From NCBI RefSeq assembly GCF_003217325.1, contig NZ_QJTI01000001.1, forward strand, positions 1 to 64,000: a DNA stretch of 64,000 nt, written 5' to 3'. The notes beneath the pieces were generated by a model. That model saw only the letters and a program-made list of their open reading frames with translations, ran no database searches and was not told the origin of the DNA. Shown here piece after piece: positions 9,498 through 19,280 of this stretch. The DNA is from Rhodopseudomonas faecalis. Lineage in GTDB: Bacteria > Pseudomonadota > Alphaproteobacteria > Rhizobiales > Xanthobacteraceae. Both the position numbers and the translations under genes were made by a program. How positions within the stretch are numbered: the first letter of the stretch is position 1; every line of letters starts with the position of its first letter.

Positions 9498-10819
9498 ACA
9501 CCGCAATCATTTTCGGGCTGCTGATTGCCCTGATGCTGACCGGGATGCCGATCTCGATCGCGCTCGGTCTCACGGTGCTGTCGTTCGTGTTCCTGTTGAC
9601 CAATGTGCCGATCGAGGCGGTGTCGCTAAAATTGTTCACCGGCATCGAGAATTTCGAGATCATGGCGATCCCGTTTTTCATCCTGGCCGGCAGTTTCCTC
9701 ACCCATGGCGGCGTCGCGCGCCGCATGATCAATTTCGCGACCTCGATGGTCGGCCATTGGCATGGCGGCCTCGGGCTTGCCGGCGTGATGGCCTGCGCGC
9801 TGTTCGCGGCGGTGTCGGGCTCATCGCCGGCCACCGTGATCGCGATCGGCTCGATCATGCTGCCGGCGATGGTGAAGCAGGGCTTTCCCAAGCGCTTTGG
9901 CGCCGGCGTCATCACCACCTCGGGCGCGCTCGGCATTCTGATTCCGCCCTCCATCGTGATGGTGGTCTATGCGGTCGCCACCGGCGGCTCGATCGCGCTC
10001 GATCCGGCCGGCAACCGCGTGTCGTCGGCCTCGGTCGGCCAGCTGTTCATGGCTGGCGTTATTCCCGGGCTGATGCTGGCTTCGCTGCTCGGCCTCACCA
10101 CTTTCTACCGCGCCTGGAAGCATAATTATCCGCGGCTGCCGAAGGCGAGCTGGGCGGAGCGGTTCGATGCGTTCCGCAAGTGCATCTGGGGGCTGCTGCT
10201 GATCGTGATCGTGCTCGGCGGCATTTACGCGGGCCTGTTCACGCCGACCGAAGCGGCGGCGATCAGCGCGGTCTATGCGTTTGTGATCGCGGTGTTCGTC
10301 TATCGCGACATGGGCTTGCGCGACGTGCCGCGGGTGCTGCTCGGCTCCGCCAATATGAGCGCGATGATCCTGTACATCATCACCAACGCGGTCTTGTTCT
10401 CGTTCCTGATGGCCAACGAAAACATCCCGCAGCAGATCGCCAATTGGATGTCGTCCGCTGGCGTCAACTGGGTGGTGTTCCTGCTGGTGGTCAACGTCTT
10501 GCTGCTGCTCGCCGGCAACGTGATGGAAGCGACCTCGATCGTGCTGATCATGGCGCCGATCCTGTTCCCGGTGGCGGTGCAGCTTGGCATCCATCCGGTG
10601 CATCTCGGCATCCTGATGGTGGTGAACATGGAGGTCGGCATGTGCCACCCGCCGGTGGGGCTCAATCTCTATGTCGCCTCAGGCATCGCCAAGATGGGCA
10701 TCACCGAGCTCACCGTCGCGGTGATGCCGTGGCTGTTGACCATGATCGCGTTCCTCGGCCTGGTCACCTATGTGCCAGAACTGTCGCTGTGGCTGCCGCG
10801 AACGCTGGGGCTACTCTAG
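9494..10819 (+). CDS. TRAP transporter large permease (DctM family)
   Basis: This 441-residue protein has about twelve hydrophobic segments and forms the sodium-coupled transport channel of the TRAP system. Family signatures include FFILAGSFLTHGG and SGSSPATVIAIGSIM in the first half, and GNVMEATSIVLIMAPILFP followed by HPPVGLNLYVA in the second. It overlaps the small permease gene by ATGA, showing translational coupling. The whole P-Q-M set runs in one direction from 7760. Confidence 0.93.
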   Translation: MNTAIIFGLLIALMLTGMPISIALGLTVLSFVFLLTNVPIEAVSLKLFTGIENFEIMAIPFFILAGSFLTHGGVARRMINFATSMVGHWHGGLGLAGVMACALFAAVSGSSPATVIAIGSIMLPAMVKQGFPKRFGAGVITTSGALGILIPPSIVMVVYAVATGGSIALDPAGNRVSSASVGQLFMAGVIPGLMLASLLGLTTFYRAWKHNYPRLPKASWAERFDAFRKCIWGLLLIVIVLGGIYAGLFTPTEAAAISAVYAFVIAVFVYRDMGLRDVPRVLLGSANMSAMILYIITNAVLFSFLMANENIPQQIANWMSSAGVNWVVFLLVVNVLLLLAGNVMEATSIVLIMAPILFPVAVQLGIHPVHLGILMVVNMEVGMCHPPVGLNLYVASGIAKMGITELTVAVMPWLLTMIAFLGLVTYVPELSLWLPRTLGLL

Positions 10820-10847
10820 CCCGTGGCACAACCTTACGAGGGACTGA

Positions 10848-10880
10848 ACGGCGCATTACATCTTGGTAACAGTGCGCCGT
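10848..10880 (+). terminator. Hairpin downstream of the TRAP operon
   Basis: The stem acggcgca/tgcgccgt encloses a 17-base loop about 30 bp after the dctM stop. The sequence after it is only weakly T-rich, so it is a probable rather than certain terminator. Confidence 0.45.
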
Positions 10881-10951
10881 CTGTCCAATCGTTAAGTTGA
10901 ACGGCCCGGGCAGGGCGACCATCTTCGAAGCACCTTCAAAGGAGGTTTGCT

Positions 10952-11515
10952 ATGAAGAAAGCTCTGCTCGCCGGTGTCGCCGCTGTGATGCTCGCCGGCT
11001 CCACCGCGGCGGTCTACGCTGAGCCGTGGTCTCACCGTCACCATTCCCGCATGTCCGTGGAAGATCGCGCGGCCTATGCCGATGCCCGCATTGCCGCGGT
11101 CAAGGCCGGGCTCAAGCTGACGCCGGATCAGGAAAAGCTGTGGCCGCCGGTTGAACAGGCTGTGCGTGATCTGATGAAGCAGCGCATCGAGCGCAGCAAT
11201 GCCCGCATGCAAGCCCGCAGCGACGCCGAGCGCGACGGCAAGACCGTCGATCCGGTGGCGCGGCTGCGCGACCGCGCCGACGCCATGGCGGCCTCCGCCA
11301 GCGCGATGAAGCGCGTCGCCGATGCCGCCGAGCCGCTCTACAAAACCCTCGACGATGGCCAGAAGCGCCGTTTGGCGACGCTGACCCGCAAGGAGGGGCG
11401 GCAGATGTTCCGTGACCACTGGCATCACGGCGGCTGGTTTGATCGCGACAAGGACCGCGACAACGACCGTCGTCCGGGTCGCGACGAACAACGCGACGGC
11501 TCCGGCCGGCTGTAA
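10952..11515 (+). CDS. Spy/CpxP-like periplasmic protein (LTxxQ family)
   Basis: The 187-residue protein has a Sec signal peptide (about 1-23) and a mostly helical mature part. It carries the LTxxQ motif (LTPDQ, residues 56-60) and a later related repeat around LDDGQKRRL. The family includes Spy and CpxP, ATP-independent periplasmic chaperones or stress sensors. The C terminus is a short highly charged Arg/Asp tail. The ribosome binding site AAAGGAGG is very strong. It is followed by tRNA-Lys and shows no partner kinase gene nearby. Confidence 0.82.
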   Translation: MKKALLAGVAAVMLAGSTAAVYAEPWSHRHHSRMSVEDRAAYADARIAAVKAGLKLTPDQEKLWPPVEQAVRDLMKQRIERSNARMQARSDAERDGKTVDPVARLRDRADAMAASASAMKRVADAAEPLYKTLDDGQKRRLATLTRKEGRQMFRDHWHHGGWFDRDKDRDNDRRPGRDEQRDGSGRL

Positions 11516-11806
11516 CGGCCGCGGATGCGTGGCGCTGGCGGCGCCGCGATTGTGATCGCAGCCGCGTCGCAATCGCCGCCGCCCGTGCCGATCGGCCATG
11601 ACTGGCGCCGAACGTCTGGTTTTGCAGCGTTTTTCGCTGCTGCCTCCGCACCCGGCGCCGCTCGCCAAGCGGGCCGTCCACAGCACCGGACGGCTCCGCA
11701 ATTTTTCTTCCGATTTTTGTCAGAAAAAGCGTTCGGCTTGCTGGACATCGGGGGGCACCTTTGTTACACGAACGCCGTCCCCGAACGGACTTCCGGACGT
11801 GGCTCC

Positions 11807-11882
<76 letters not shown>

Positions 11883-12340
11883 AATATCCCGCAAATCGAC
11901 AATCCGATGAAAGTTAGTCCCCTCCAGGGGACGCTTGTCGTTTGTGCCATTGCGTGCCGCCTGGATCAGGCGGTGCGTGGCATTGTTGTTGGGCGATCGC
12001 TGCGACGGCGCTGATGTGAGGCATGCCGATCGTCATGCCGTGTTTGATGGCGGCTCGCGTTGACGAGGCGAGGGCGGGCAATGTCGCCCGTCATCCATCG
12101 CCTGAGCTTTAGTCATCAGCACCACCTCGCCACCTAAGCCGCGCTGCTAACAGCCCCGCACGCGCCGTCGGCGGCCATTGGCGGTCGGCACGGGTGTCCG
12201 CCGCGGCAACCGCGCGCGGCTATAGATTGCCTGATCTGCCGAGCCGCTGCCCGCTGCGCGCCGCTGTTCGGCCCGGGAACCCTCTTGTTCCGGTGCGGGT
12301 GGTCCGTCACAATGCCTCGTCTTCATGTGACGAGCGCCTC
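11883..12340. other. Gene-free stretch after tRNA-Lys
   Basis: This stretch holds a small hairpin, gtcccc/ggggac with a 4-base loop at 11917-11932, which could help end the tRNA transcript although it lacks a U-run. A 35-codon frame at 11907-12014 shows no ribosome binding site and no recognisable sequence. The rest shows nothing that could be identified; the region just before 12341 presumably carries the promoter of the PliG-like gene. Confidence 0.5.
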
Positions 12341-12811
12341 ATGCCGACGCTTCGAGCTCTGTCGATCGCCCTGGTGCTGGCCTTAGGCGTGGCCGGGGCC
12401 GCGCGTGCCGGCGAGCGTCAGGTGTCGTTTGCCAAGGGCGCCACCACGGCGCTGGTGTCCGGCAAGATCGTCGGCCGCGATGACGCCAGCTATCGGATCA
12501 ACGCCGGCACCGACCAGACGCTGCGCGTGCAATTGAAGGCGTCGAACCGGTCCTGCTACTTCAATCTGTTCGCTCCGGGCGCCGCGGAGGCCGCCCATAT
12601 CGGCTCGACAGCCGGCGACCAATTCAGCGTCGATCGCACCAGGCCCGGCGCCTACCGCGCGCAGGTCTATCTGATGCGCAATGCCGCGCGCCGCCAGCAG
12701 AGCTGCAGCTTTCGGCTGACGATTGAGCTGACGCCCGCGATGTCACCAGGCGGGACCGGCAGCGATCATCGCAATTGCGGGCAGAGGCCGGCGACGCCGA
12801 CCTGTCTCTGA
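12341..12811 (+). CDS. PliG-like secreted protein (inhibitor of g-type lysozyme family)
   Basis: Starting at the ATG at 12341, the 156-residue product opens with a clean signal peptide (about 1-23, ending ARA). The mature part has the pattern VSFAKGATTALVSGKIVG, then YRINAGTDQTLRVQL, then YFNLFAPG, and finally VYLMRNAARR. This layout matches what is known of periplasmic PliG, the inhibitor of goose-type lysozyme. It differs in having Cys residues in the core (NRSCYFN and QQSCSF) that could form a disulfide. The C-terminal 25 residues are unrelated to the family. Identification is by remembered family pattern, so inhibition of lysozyme is inferred. Confidence 0.65.
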   Translation: MPTLRALSIALVLALGVAGAARAGERQVSFAKGATTALVSGKIVGRDDASYRINAGTDQTLRVQLKASNRSCYFNLFAPGAAEAAHIGSTAGDQFSVDRTRPGAYRAQVYLMRNAARRQQSCSFRLTIELTPAMSPGGTGSDHRNCGQRPATPTCL

Positions 12812-12830
12812 CCCCGACGGTGCAGCGCCG

Positions 12831-13895
12831 ATGGTGATGGAAACCCCAAAACCCGGATCGCCCACCGTGCAAGGCGTGGCCGCGCTGTTTCAGATCGAGG
12901 GCGAGAGCTATCTCGACCGCGCGCAGACGCGGCAGGCGGTCGCGGCCGGCGCAAGGCTGTCGGTCAGCTATTTTTTGATGAACGCGGCGGCGACGCTGAT
13001 CGCCGGCTATGGGCTGCTGGCCAATTCCGAAGCGGTGGTGATCGGCGCGATGCTGATCGCGATGCTGTATGGCCCGATCCTCGGCATCGGCCTCGCGCTC
13101 GCCGAACTCGATGTCCGGCTGCTGGTCGGCGCGCTGTTGACCGAAGTGCTCGGCGTGGTGTGGGTGGTCGCGATCGGCATCGGGGTCGGCTGGCTGCATA
13201 ACAACGTGCCGATCAGCGAGCAATTATTGGCGCGCACCACGCCCAATCTGCTCGATATGATGATCGCGTTGGTTGGCGGCGCGGCCGGCGCTTACGCGAC
13301 TGTGGCTAAGCGCATCAGCGGCGCGGTGGTCGGCGTCGCGATCGCGACCGCGCTGTGCCCGCCCTTGACCGCGTGCGGCATCCTGATCGCGCATGGCTAT
13401 CTCAATCTCGCGGGCGGCGCGTTCCTGCTGTTCCTGACCAATCTCACCGCGATCGCCGCCGCGGCGATGGCGGTGTTCCTGATCCGCGGCCATCGTGCGC
13501 GGCCGAGCGGGGCGTCATTCGGCGCCACCTGGTCGGCGCGGTTGGTGCCGCTGGTGGTGCTGCTGATCCTCAGCGTCTATCTGGTCGATGCGCTGCGCAA
13601 GAACATTGATGACAGCTCGCTGCGCAGCAGCGTGCAGCGCGTGCTGGAAGAGGGCCTGCGCGCTCAGCCCGGCGCGCGCGTGATCGAAGTGCGGCTGACC
13701 ACCGAATCCGGCAGGCGCAATGCGTTCGCGGTGGTGCGCTCGCCCGAAGCCCTGACGGCCGACATGGTGGCGCATCTCAACGACAAGCTCGACAGCATGA
13801 CCGGGCGCCAGATCCTGCTGCATGTCCGCACCGTGCCGGTGCAGGAGATCACCCGCGACGGGCCGGTGTTCGTGCGCTCGCCGTCGATCAGATAG
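12831..13895 (+). CDS. DUF389 family membrane protein
   Basis: The 354-residue protein has a short cytoplasmic N terminus, a core of about six or seven membrane segments (roughly 45-240) and a soluble C-terminal domain (about 260-354). The core contains the conserved stretches NSEAVVIGAMLIAMLYGPI and GVAIATALCPPLTACGI, characteristic of the DUF389 (TIGR00341-like) family. The function of this family is not established. It starts 19 bp after the PliG-like gene and so may be cotranscribed with it. Two start codons six bases apart (12831 and 12837) are equally possible. Confidence 0.82.
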   Translation: MVMETPKPGSPTVQGVAALFQIEGESYLDRAQTRQAVAAGARLSVSYFLMNAAATLIAGYGLLANSEAVVIGAMLIAMLYGPILGIGLALAELDVRLLVGALLTEVLGVVWVVAIGIGVGWLHNNVPISEQLLARTTPNLLDMMIALVGGAAGAYATVAKRISGAVVGVAIATALCPPLTACGILIAHGYLNLAGGAFLLFLTNLTAIAAAAMAVFLIRGHRARPSGASFGATWSARLVPLVVLLILSVYLVDALRKNIDDSSLRSSVQRVLEEGLRAQPGARVIEVRLTTESGRRNAFAVVRSPEALTADMVAHLNDKLDSMTGRQILLHVRTVPVQEITRDGPVFVRSPSIR

Positions 13896-14167
13896 CGCGT
13901 GGCGCTCAGCGCCGCGCACGTTCAATGATGAATCGGGAACGCTGGCGGCGCGAGAGGCGCGAGAACAGAGCCGCAGTTCCGGTCCGGCGGCGCTGCGATG
14001 ACAAAAATTGTTGTGCTGCCGGCCGCGCGGCCGCGAAAGAAATCTGCTGCCGCTTAAGCGCCATGGCAAACGGCTTTCCAAACTTCTCCCCCTGTATTGA
14101 CGCTTGAGATCGCGCCCGCTCTGTTGCGCTGGAGCAGGCCGATTTCGCCTGCCGATGACAGAGAAGA

Positions 14168-15577
14168 GTGAGAGAGATTGTGAGCGTTGCGGAACTAATC
14201 GACTTTGACGAACGGCCGGCAACGGGCGTGATCGACTTGATCGGCAATACCCCGCTGATCGAGTTGACGCGGTTCGATACTGGCTGCTGCCGGCTGTTTG
14301 CCAAGCTTGAGGGCCAAAATCCCGGCGGCTCGATCAAGGATCGCGCGGCGCTTGCGATGATCAGCGCGTTTGAGCGTGACGGCCGGCTGCGGCCGGGCGG
14401 CACGCTGGTCGAAGCGACCGCGGGCAACACCGGGCTCGGGCTTGCGCTGGTCGCGGCGCTCAAGGGCTATCGCCTGATCCTGGTGATCCCCGACAAGATG
14501 AGCCGCGAGAAAGTGCTGCATCTGAAGGCGATGGGCGCCGAAGTGGTGATGACCCGCTCCGATGTCGGCAAGGGCCATCCGGCCTATTATCAGGATCTCG
14601 CCGCGCGTATCACCGCGGAGACCCCTGGCGCGGTTTATGTCAATCAGTTCGAGAATCCCGCCAATCCGCTGGCGCATGAGAGCGGCACCGCGCCGGAAAT
14701 CTGGCGGCAGATGAACCAGCGCGTCGATGCCGTGGTGTGCGGCATCGGTTCCGGCGGCACCATGACCGGCATCGGCCGGTTCTTCGCGCGCGTGTCGCCG
14801 ACCACCGAGATGGTGCTGGCCGATCCACGCGGCTCGGTGCTGGTCGATGTGGTCGAAGGCCGCGCGCCGGGTCCGGTCGGCAGCTGGCTGGTGGAAGGCA
14901 TCGGCGAGGATTTTGTGCCGGACAACGCCGATCTTGAGTTGGTGTCGCGCGCTTATGCGATCTCGGACGCGGAGTCGTTTCATGCCGCGCGCGAATTGCT
15001 GCGGCGTGAGGGCGTGCTGGCCGGCTCGTCGTCCGGCACCATGCTGGCGGCGGCGCTGCGTTATTGCCGCGAGCAGAAGACGCCCAAGCGCGTGGTGACG
15101 TTGATGCCGGATGGCGGCAACAAGTACTTGTCGAAGATGTTCAACGACACCTGGATGTCGGATCAAGGATTTGTCGAGCGGCGCCAGCTAGGCGATCTGC
15201 GCGATCTGATCGTGCGCCGCCATGATGAAGGCGCGTCGATCACGGTCGGGCCGGACGACACGCTCAACCACGCTTATTCGCGCATGAAGCTCTATGAGGT
15301 GTCGCAGCTGCCGGTGCTGGCAGGCGATCAGGTGGTCGGCATCATCGACGAATCCGATCTGTTGCTTGCCACCATCGCCGATCCGGCGAAGTTTGCGGCG
15401 CCGGTGCATAGCGCGATGAGCGCACGGGTTGAGACCGTGCAGGCCTCCGAATCGTTCGAGAGCCTGATGCCGGTGTTCAACCGCGGCCATGTCGTGGTGG
15501 TGGTCGATGGCTCGCGCTTCCTCGGTCTGATCACCCGGATCGACCTGATCAATCATTTGCGGAACAAGGTTTCTTGA
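14168..15577 (+). CDS. Cystathionine beta-synthase with C-terminal CBS domain pair
   Basis: The protein is a PLP enzyme of fold type II that joins homocysteine and serine into cystathionine. The PLP-binding Lys lies in GGSIKDRAA (K57), and the phosphate-binding loop is GIGSGGTMTG. A pair of CBS domains fills about residues 350-469, as in eukaryotic-type CBS enzymes with regulatory Bateman modules. The start is ambiguous between GTG at 14168 (469 aa) and GTG at 14180. The cystathionine gamma-lyase gene starts one base after the stop codon, so the two form a reverse transsulfuration operon making cysteine from homocysteine. Confidence 0.9.
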   Translation: MREIVSVAELIDFDERPATGVIDLIGNTPLIELTRFDTGCCRLFAKLEGQNPGGSIKDRAALAMISAFERDGRLRPGGTLVEATAGNTGLGLALVAALKGYRLILVIPDKMSREKVLHLKAMGAEVVMTRSDVGKGHPAYYQDLAARITAETPGAVYVNQFENPANPLAHESGTAPEIWRQMNQRVDAVVCGIGSGGTMTGIGRFFARVSPTTEMVLADPRGSVLVDVVEGRAPGPVGSWLVEGIGEDFVPDNADLELVSRAYAISDAESFHAARELLRREGVLAGSSSGTMLAAALRYCREQKTPKRVVTLMPDGGNKYLSKMFNDTWMSDQGFVERRQLGDLRDLIVRRHDEGASITVGPDDTLNHAYSRMKLYEVSQLPVLAGDQVVGIIDESDLLLATIADPAKFAAPVHSAMSARVETVQASESFESLMPVFNRGHVVVVVDGSRFLGLITRIDLINHLRNKVS

Positions 15578-15578
15578 G

Positions 15579-16751
15579 ATGGATAAGGCAATTCACATTC
15601 GGCCGCGTGGCATCAACACCAGGGCGGTGCATGGCGGTCAGCAACGCGACCCTTCGACCGGCGCGGTCACCACGCCGATCTATGCGACGTCGACCTTTGC
15701 GCAATCGGCGCCGGGCGTGCATCAGGGCTATGAATATGCTCGCTCGCAGAACCCGACCCGCGCGGCGTTCGAGGCGGCGATCGCCGACGCTGAGCACGGC
15801 CATGCTGGTTTTGCGTTTGCGTCCGGGCTCGCGGCGGAAGCGGCGCTGTTGGAACTGGCCGGGCAGGGCAGCCATATCGTTGCGTCCGAAGACGTCTATG
15901 GCGGCAGCTGGCGGCTGTTCCATCGGGTGCGCAGCCATTCGGCGGGGCTGAGCGTCAGCCATGTCGATCCGGCTGATCTCGATGCGCTGCGCGCGGCATT
16001 GCAGCCCAACACGGCGTTCATCTGGATCGAGACGCCGAGCAACCCGACGCTGCGGCTCGCGGATCTGGAAGCGATCGCCGCGATCGGCCGTGAGCGCGGC
16101 GTGCTCACCGTGGTCGACAACACCTTTGCCTCGCCCGCGGTGCAGCGGCCGCTCGATCACGGCATCGATATCGTGGTGCATTCGGTCACCAAATATGTCG
16201 GCGGTCACTCCGACATCGTCGGCGGCGCGATCGTGGTGCGCGATCCGGAATTGGCGCAGCGGCTGAAATTTTTGCAAAACGCCACCGGCGGCATTCTCGA
16301 TCCGTTTTCCAGCTTCCTGGCGCTGCGCGGCATCAAGACGCTGCCGCTGCGGCTCGAGCGGCACAGCGCCAATGCGCTGGCGCTGGCGCGCTGGCTGGAG
16401 GCCCATCCCAAGATCGACCGGGTGGTCTATCCCGGGCTCGCCAGCCATCCCCAGCACGCGCTGGCGCGGCGGCAGATGCAGGGCGGCGGCGGCATGGTCG
16501 CGGCCTATCTCAAAGCCGATGATCAGCAGACCGCGGCGGTGCTGAGCCGGTTCCGGCTGTTCACGCTGGCGGAAAGCTTAGGCGCAGTCGAAAGCTTGGT
16601 TGGGCAGCCCTGGACCATGAGCCACGGCTCGCTGCCGGAGCAGGACCGGCGGCAGCGCGGCATTTTGCCCAATCTGATCCGGCTGTCGGTCGGCATCGAA
16701 GATGTCGAAGACCTGACCGACGATCTCGAACAGGCGCTATCGATCCTGTAA
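15579..16751 (+). CDS. Cystathionine gamma-lyase / gamma-synthase family PLP enzyme
   Basis: This 390-residue enzyme belongs to the Cys/Met-metabolism PLP family. The PLP Lys is K205 in HSVTKYVGGHSD, and the earlier signature YEYARSQNPTR contacts the cofactor phosphate. It follows the cystathionine beta-synthase gene with no gap. That pairing favours gamma-lyase activity (cystathionine to cysteine, 2-oxobutyrate and ammonia) over gamma-synthase activity in methionine synthesis. The sequence alone does not separate the two cleanly. Confidence 0.9.
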   Translation: MDKAIHIRPRGINTRAVHGGQQRDPSTGAVTTPIYATSTFAQSAPGVHQGYEYARSQNPTRAAFEAAIADAEHGHAGFAFASGLAAEAALLELAGQGSHIVASEDVYGGSWRLFHRVRSHSAGLSVSHVDPADLDALRAALQPNTAFIWIETPSNPTLRLADLEAIAAIGRERGVLTVVDNTFASPAVQRPLDHGIDIVVHSVTKYVGGHSDIVGGAIVVRDPELAQRLKFLQNATGGILDPFSSFLALRGIKTLPLRLERHSANALALARWLEAHPKIDRVVYPGLASHPQHALARRQMQGGGGMVAAYLKADDQQTAAVLSRFRLFTLAESLGAVESLVGQPWTMSHGSLPEQDRRQRGILPNLIRLSVGIEDVEDLTDDLEQALSIL

Positions 16752-16885
16752 TCGCGCTGTTCGCAGCGGCCGCGCGCTGATGCGCAGCCGCTGCGTTGTG
16801 CGGTCCGTCATGCGCTGCCGCAAATGATTGCGGCGGCGGTTGCCGTATAAGCTCGCAGGTCACAGACCTTGCTGAGGACCGCATT

Positions 16886-17929
16886 GTGCATATCGATCTC
16901 AACCCAAAACTGGATTTCCGCGACGTTCTGATCCGCCCGAAGCGGTCGGTGCTGTCGTCCCGGTTCGAGGCCAATATCACCCGCAGCTTTCGCTTCCGCT
17001 ATGCCAGCTGCGGCTGGACCGGCTTTCCGCTGATCGCCTCCAATATGGATACCATCGGCACGCTGCAGATGGCCAAGGCGTTCCAGCCGTTCAATGCGCT
17101 GGTGGCGCTGCATAAGTTCTATCAGCCCGAGGCGCTGATCGCGGCGCTGCGCGAAACGCCTGAGCCGAATTTCTTCATCACGGTGGGTACCGCCCCCGGC
17201 GATTGGGAGCGGCTGGCGGCGGTGAAGAAAGAGATTGCGGTGCCGATGCTGAACATCGACGTCGCCAATGGCTACACCGAGAATTTCGTGAAATCGGTAT
17301 CAAGGCTGCGCGACGACAATCCCGATGCCATCATCATGGCCGGCACGGTGGTCACCGCCGAGATGGCCGAGGCGCTGATCCTCGCCGGCGCGGATATCGT
17401 CCGGGTCGGCATCGGCTCGGGCTCGGTGTGCACCACGCGCGATCTGACCGGGGTCGGCTATCCGCAATTATCGGCGGTGATCGAATGCGCCGATGCCGCG
17501 CACGGGCTGAAGGGCCATGTCTGTTCCGATGGCGGCTGCACGGTGCCGGGCGATCTTGCCAAGGCGTTCGGCGGCGGTGCGGATTTCGTGATGCTGGGCG
17601 GCATGCTGGCCGGCCATGCCGAATGCGGCGGCGAAATCCAATATCAGCAGCAGGGCGGCGAGCGCGTCGCCAAGACCATGCTGTTCTATGGCATGTCCTC
17701 GGAAACCGCGATGAACAAATATCACGGCGGTGTCGCCGATTATCGCGCGGCCGAGGGCAAGACCGTCGAAGTGCCGTATCGCGGCGAGGTCAAGCGCACG
17801 CTCGACACCATCGCCGGCGGGCTGCGCTCGGCGATGACCTATATCGGCGCCGAAAACCTCAAAGAAGTGCCCAAGCGCACCACCTTTATTCTGGTCAATG
17901 CGCAGCGCAACACGGTGTTCGACCGCTAG
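16886..17929 (+). CDS. guaC: GMP reductase
   Basis: GuaC reduces GMP to IMP with release of ammonia, using NADPH, and recycles guanine nucleotides to adenine. Starting at a GTG with GAGGA about eight bases upstream, the product has 347 residues, the length of the E. coli enzyme. The N terminus DFRDVLIRPKRS and the active-site loop GIGSGSVCTT (Cys182) are diagnostic for GMP reductase rather than IMP dehydrogenase. The CBS insert of IMP dehydrogenase is absent. A purine salvage gene, gpt, is also in the window at 61.3 kb. Confidence 0.93.
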   Translation: MHIDLNPKLDFRDVLIRPKRSVLSSRFEANITRSFRFRYASCGWTGFPLIASNMDTIGTLQMAKAFQPFNALVALHKFYQPEALIAALRETPEPNFFITVGTAPGDWERLAAVKKEIAVPMLNIDVANGYTENFVKSVSRLRDDNPDAIIMAGTVVTAEMAEALILAGADIVRVGIGSGSVCTTRDLTGVGYPQLSAVIECADAAHGLKGHVCSDGGCTVPGDLAKAFGGGADFVMLGGMLAGHAECGGEIQYQQQGGERVAKTMLFYGMSSETAMNKYHGGVADYRAAEGKTVEVPYRGEVKRTLDTIAGGLRSAMTYIGAENLKEVPKRTTFILVNAQRNTVFDR

Positions 17930-18134
17930 CGCCGCGGGCGCCGACTCTCGGCTATGCGTCTGTAAATCAACAGGAAACGACCCGCGATTAGCCGCTTTCG
18001 CGCGGGCGGCGCATCGCCGGAGCCGGCCGGCTCTGCCGTGCAGGCCGTGCAGGGCGGCTGCGGCACCGAAGTCCTTGTTCTCGCCGCCGCCGCGTGGTTT
18101 GGGATGTGCAATCCCTTCACACGAGTTCATACCC

Positions 18135-19280
18135 ATGCACACGCAAAAGCTCGGCACCTATGTGGCCGCGCTCCAGGATTTGGATAAGCAGGACCGGCTG
18201 CGGCGGCTGTCACCGCGCGCCGGGCTCGATTTTGGATCGAACGATTATCTGGCGCTGGCCAGCGCGCCGCGCATGCGCCAGGCGCTGCAAAGGGCGCTGG
18301 AGGCCGGCACGCCGGTCGGCGCCGGCGGCTCGCGGCTGCTCGGCGGCAATTGCCCGGAGCATGAGAGCCTGGAGGCCGCGGCGGCAAAATTCTTCGGCGC
18401 CGACACCGCGCTGTATTTCGGTGGCGGCTATGTCGCCAATTTCGCGGTGCTGACCACGCTGCCGCAGCGCGGCGACCTGCTGCTGATGGACGATCTGGTC
18501 CATGCCAGCATGCATGAAGGCGCGCGCGCCGGCCGTGCCGAGGTGCGGATGAGCCGGCACAATGATCCGGCCGCCGCCGAGGACAATATCCGCGACTGGC
18601 GCGCCAAGGGCGGCGTCGGCCGGGTCTGGATCGCGATCGAGAGCGTGTACAGCATGGACGGCGATCTCGCGCCGCTCGCCGACTATATCGAGCTGGCCGA
18701 TCGTCACGATGCCTTTCTGATGGTCGATGAGGCGCACGCCACCGGCGTGTTCGGCGAGCAGGGCCGGGGCCTGACCGCCGGCTATGAGGGCCGCGAAAAC
18801 CTGGTTGTGCTGCACACCTGCGGCAAGGCGCTCGGCGCCTCCGGCGCGCTGGTCACCGCCAACGGCGTGCTGCGCGACTTTTTGGTCAATCGCTGCCGGC
18901 CGTTCATCTTCGCCACCGCGCCGTCGCCGTTGATGGCGGTCGCGGTCGAGGAGGCGCTGGCGATCCTGCGCGAGGAGCCGGAGCGGCAGCAGCAGCTCGC
19001 GGCGCTGGTCGACTACACCCACCGCGAGTTCTTGAGCCGCTTTGGGCAACTGCCGTCGCAGTCGCAGATCGTGCCCTATATCGTCGGCGACAATGCGCTG
19101 GCGATGTCGCTGGCCGCGGCGTTGCAGCAGCGCGGCTTTGACGTGCGCGGCGTGCGGCCGCCGACCGTGCCACCCGGCACCGCGCGGCTGCGGCTGTCGC
19201 TGACGCTGAACGTCACCCAGCAGGATGTCGGCGCGTTGCTGGATGCGCTCGCCGAGGAAACCCGCGGGGCAGCGCAATGA
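18135..19280 (+). CDS. bioF: 8-amino-7-oxononanoate synthase
   Basis: BioF joins pimeloyl-thioester and alanine in the first dedicated step of biotin ring assembly. The 381-residue protein carries the PLP Lys in [12 protein letters not shown] (K231), preceded by the cofactor-contacting VDEAHATG. The ATG at 18135 gives a start typical of the family; longer versions of the frame run into the end of guaC. The gene overlaps bioD by ATGA. The 205 bp upstream should hold the operon promoter, but no operator was recognised there. Confidence 0.93.
   Translation: MHTQKLGTYVAALQDLDKQDRLRRLSPRAGLDFGSNDYLALASAPRMRQALQRALEAGTPVGAGGSRLLGGNCPEHESLEAAAAKFFGADTALYFGGGYVANFAVLTTLPQRGDLLLMDDLVHASMHEGARAGRAEVRMSRHNDPAAAEDNIRDWRAKGGVGRVWIAIESVYSMDGDLAPLADYIELADRHDAFLMVDEAHATGVFGEQGRGLTAGYEGRENLVVLHTCGKALGASGALVTANGVLRDFLVNRCRPFIFATAPSPLMAVAVEEALAILREEPERQQQLAALVDYTHREFLSRFGQLPSQSQIVPYIVGDNALAMSLAAALQQRGFDVRGVRPPTVPPGTARLRLSLTLNVTQQDVGALLDALAEETRGAAQ

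Noticed and set aside
11907-12014. 35-codon ORF downstream of tRNA-Lys
   Set aside because: No ribosome binding site, overlaps a hairpin and has no recognisable features.
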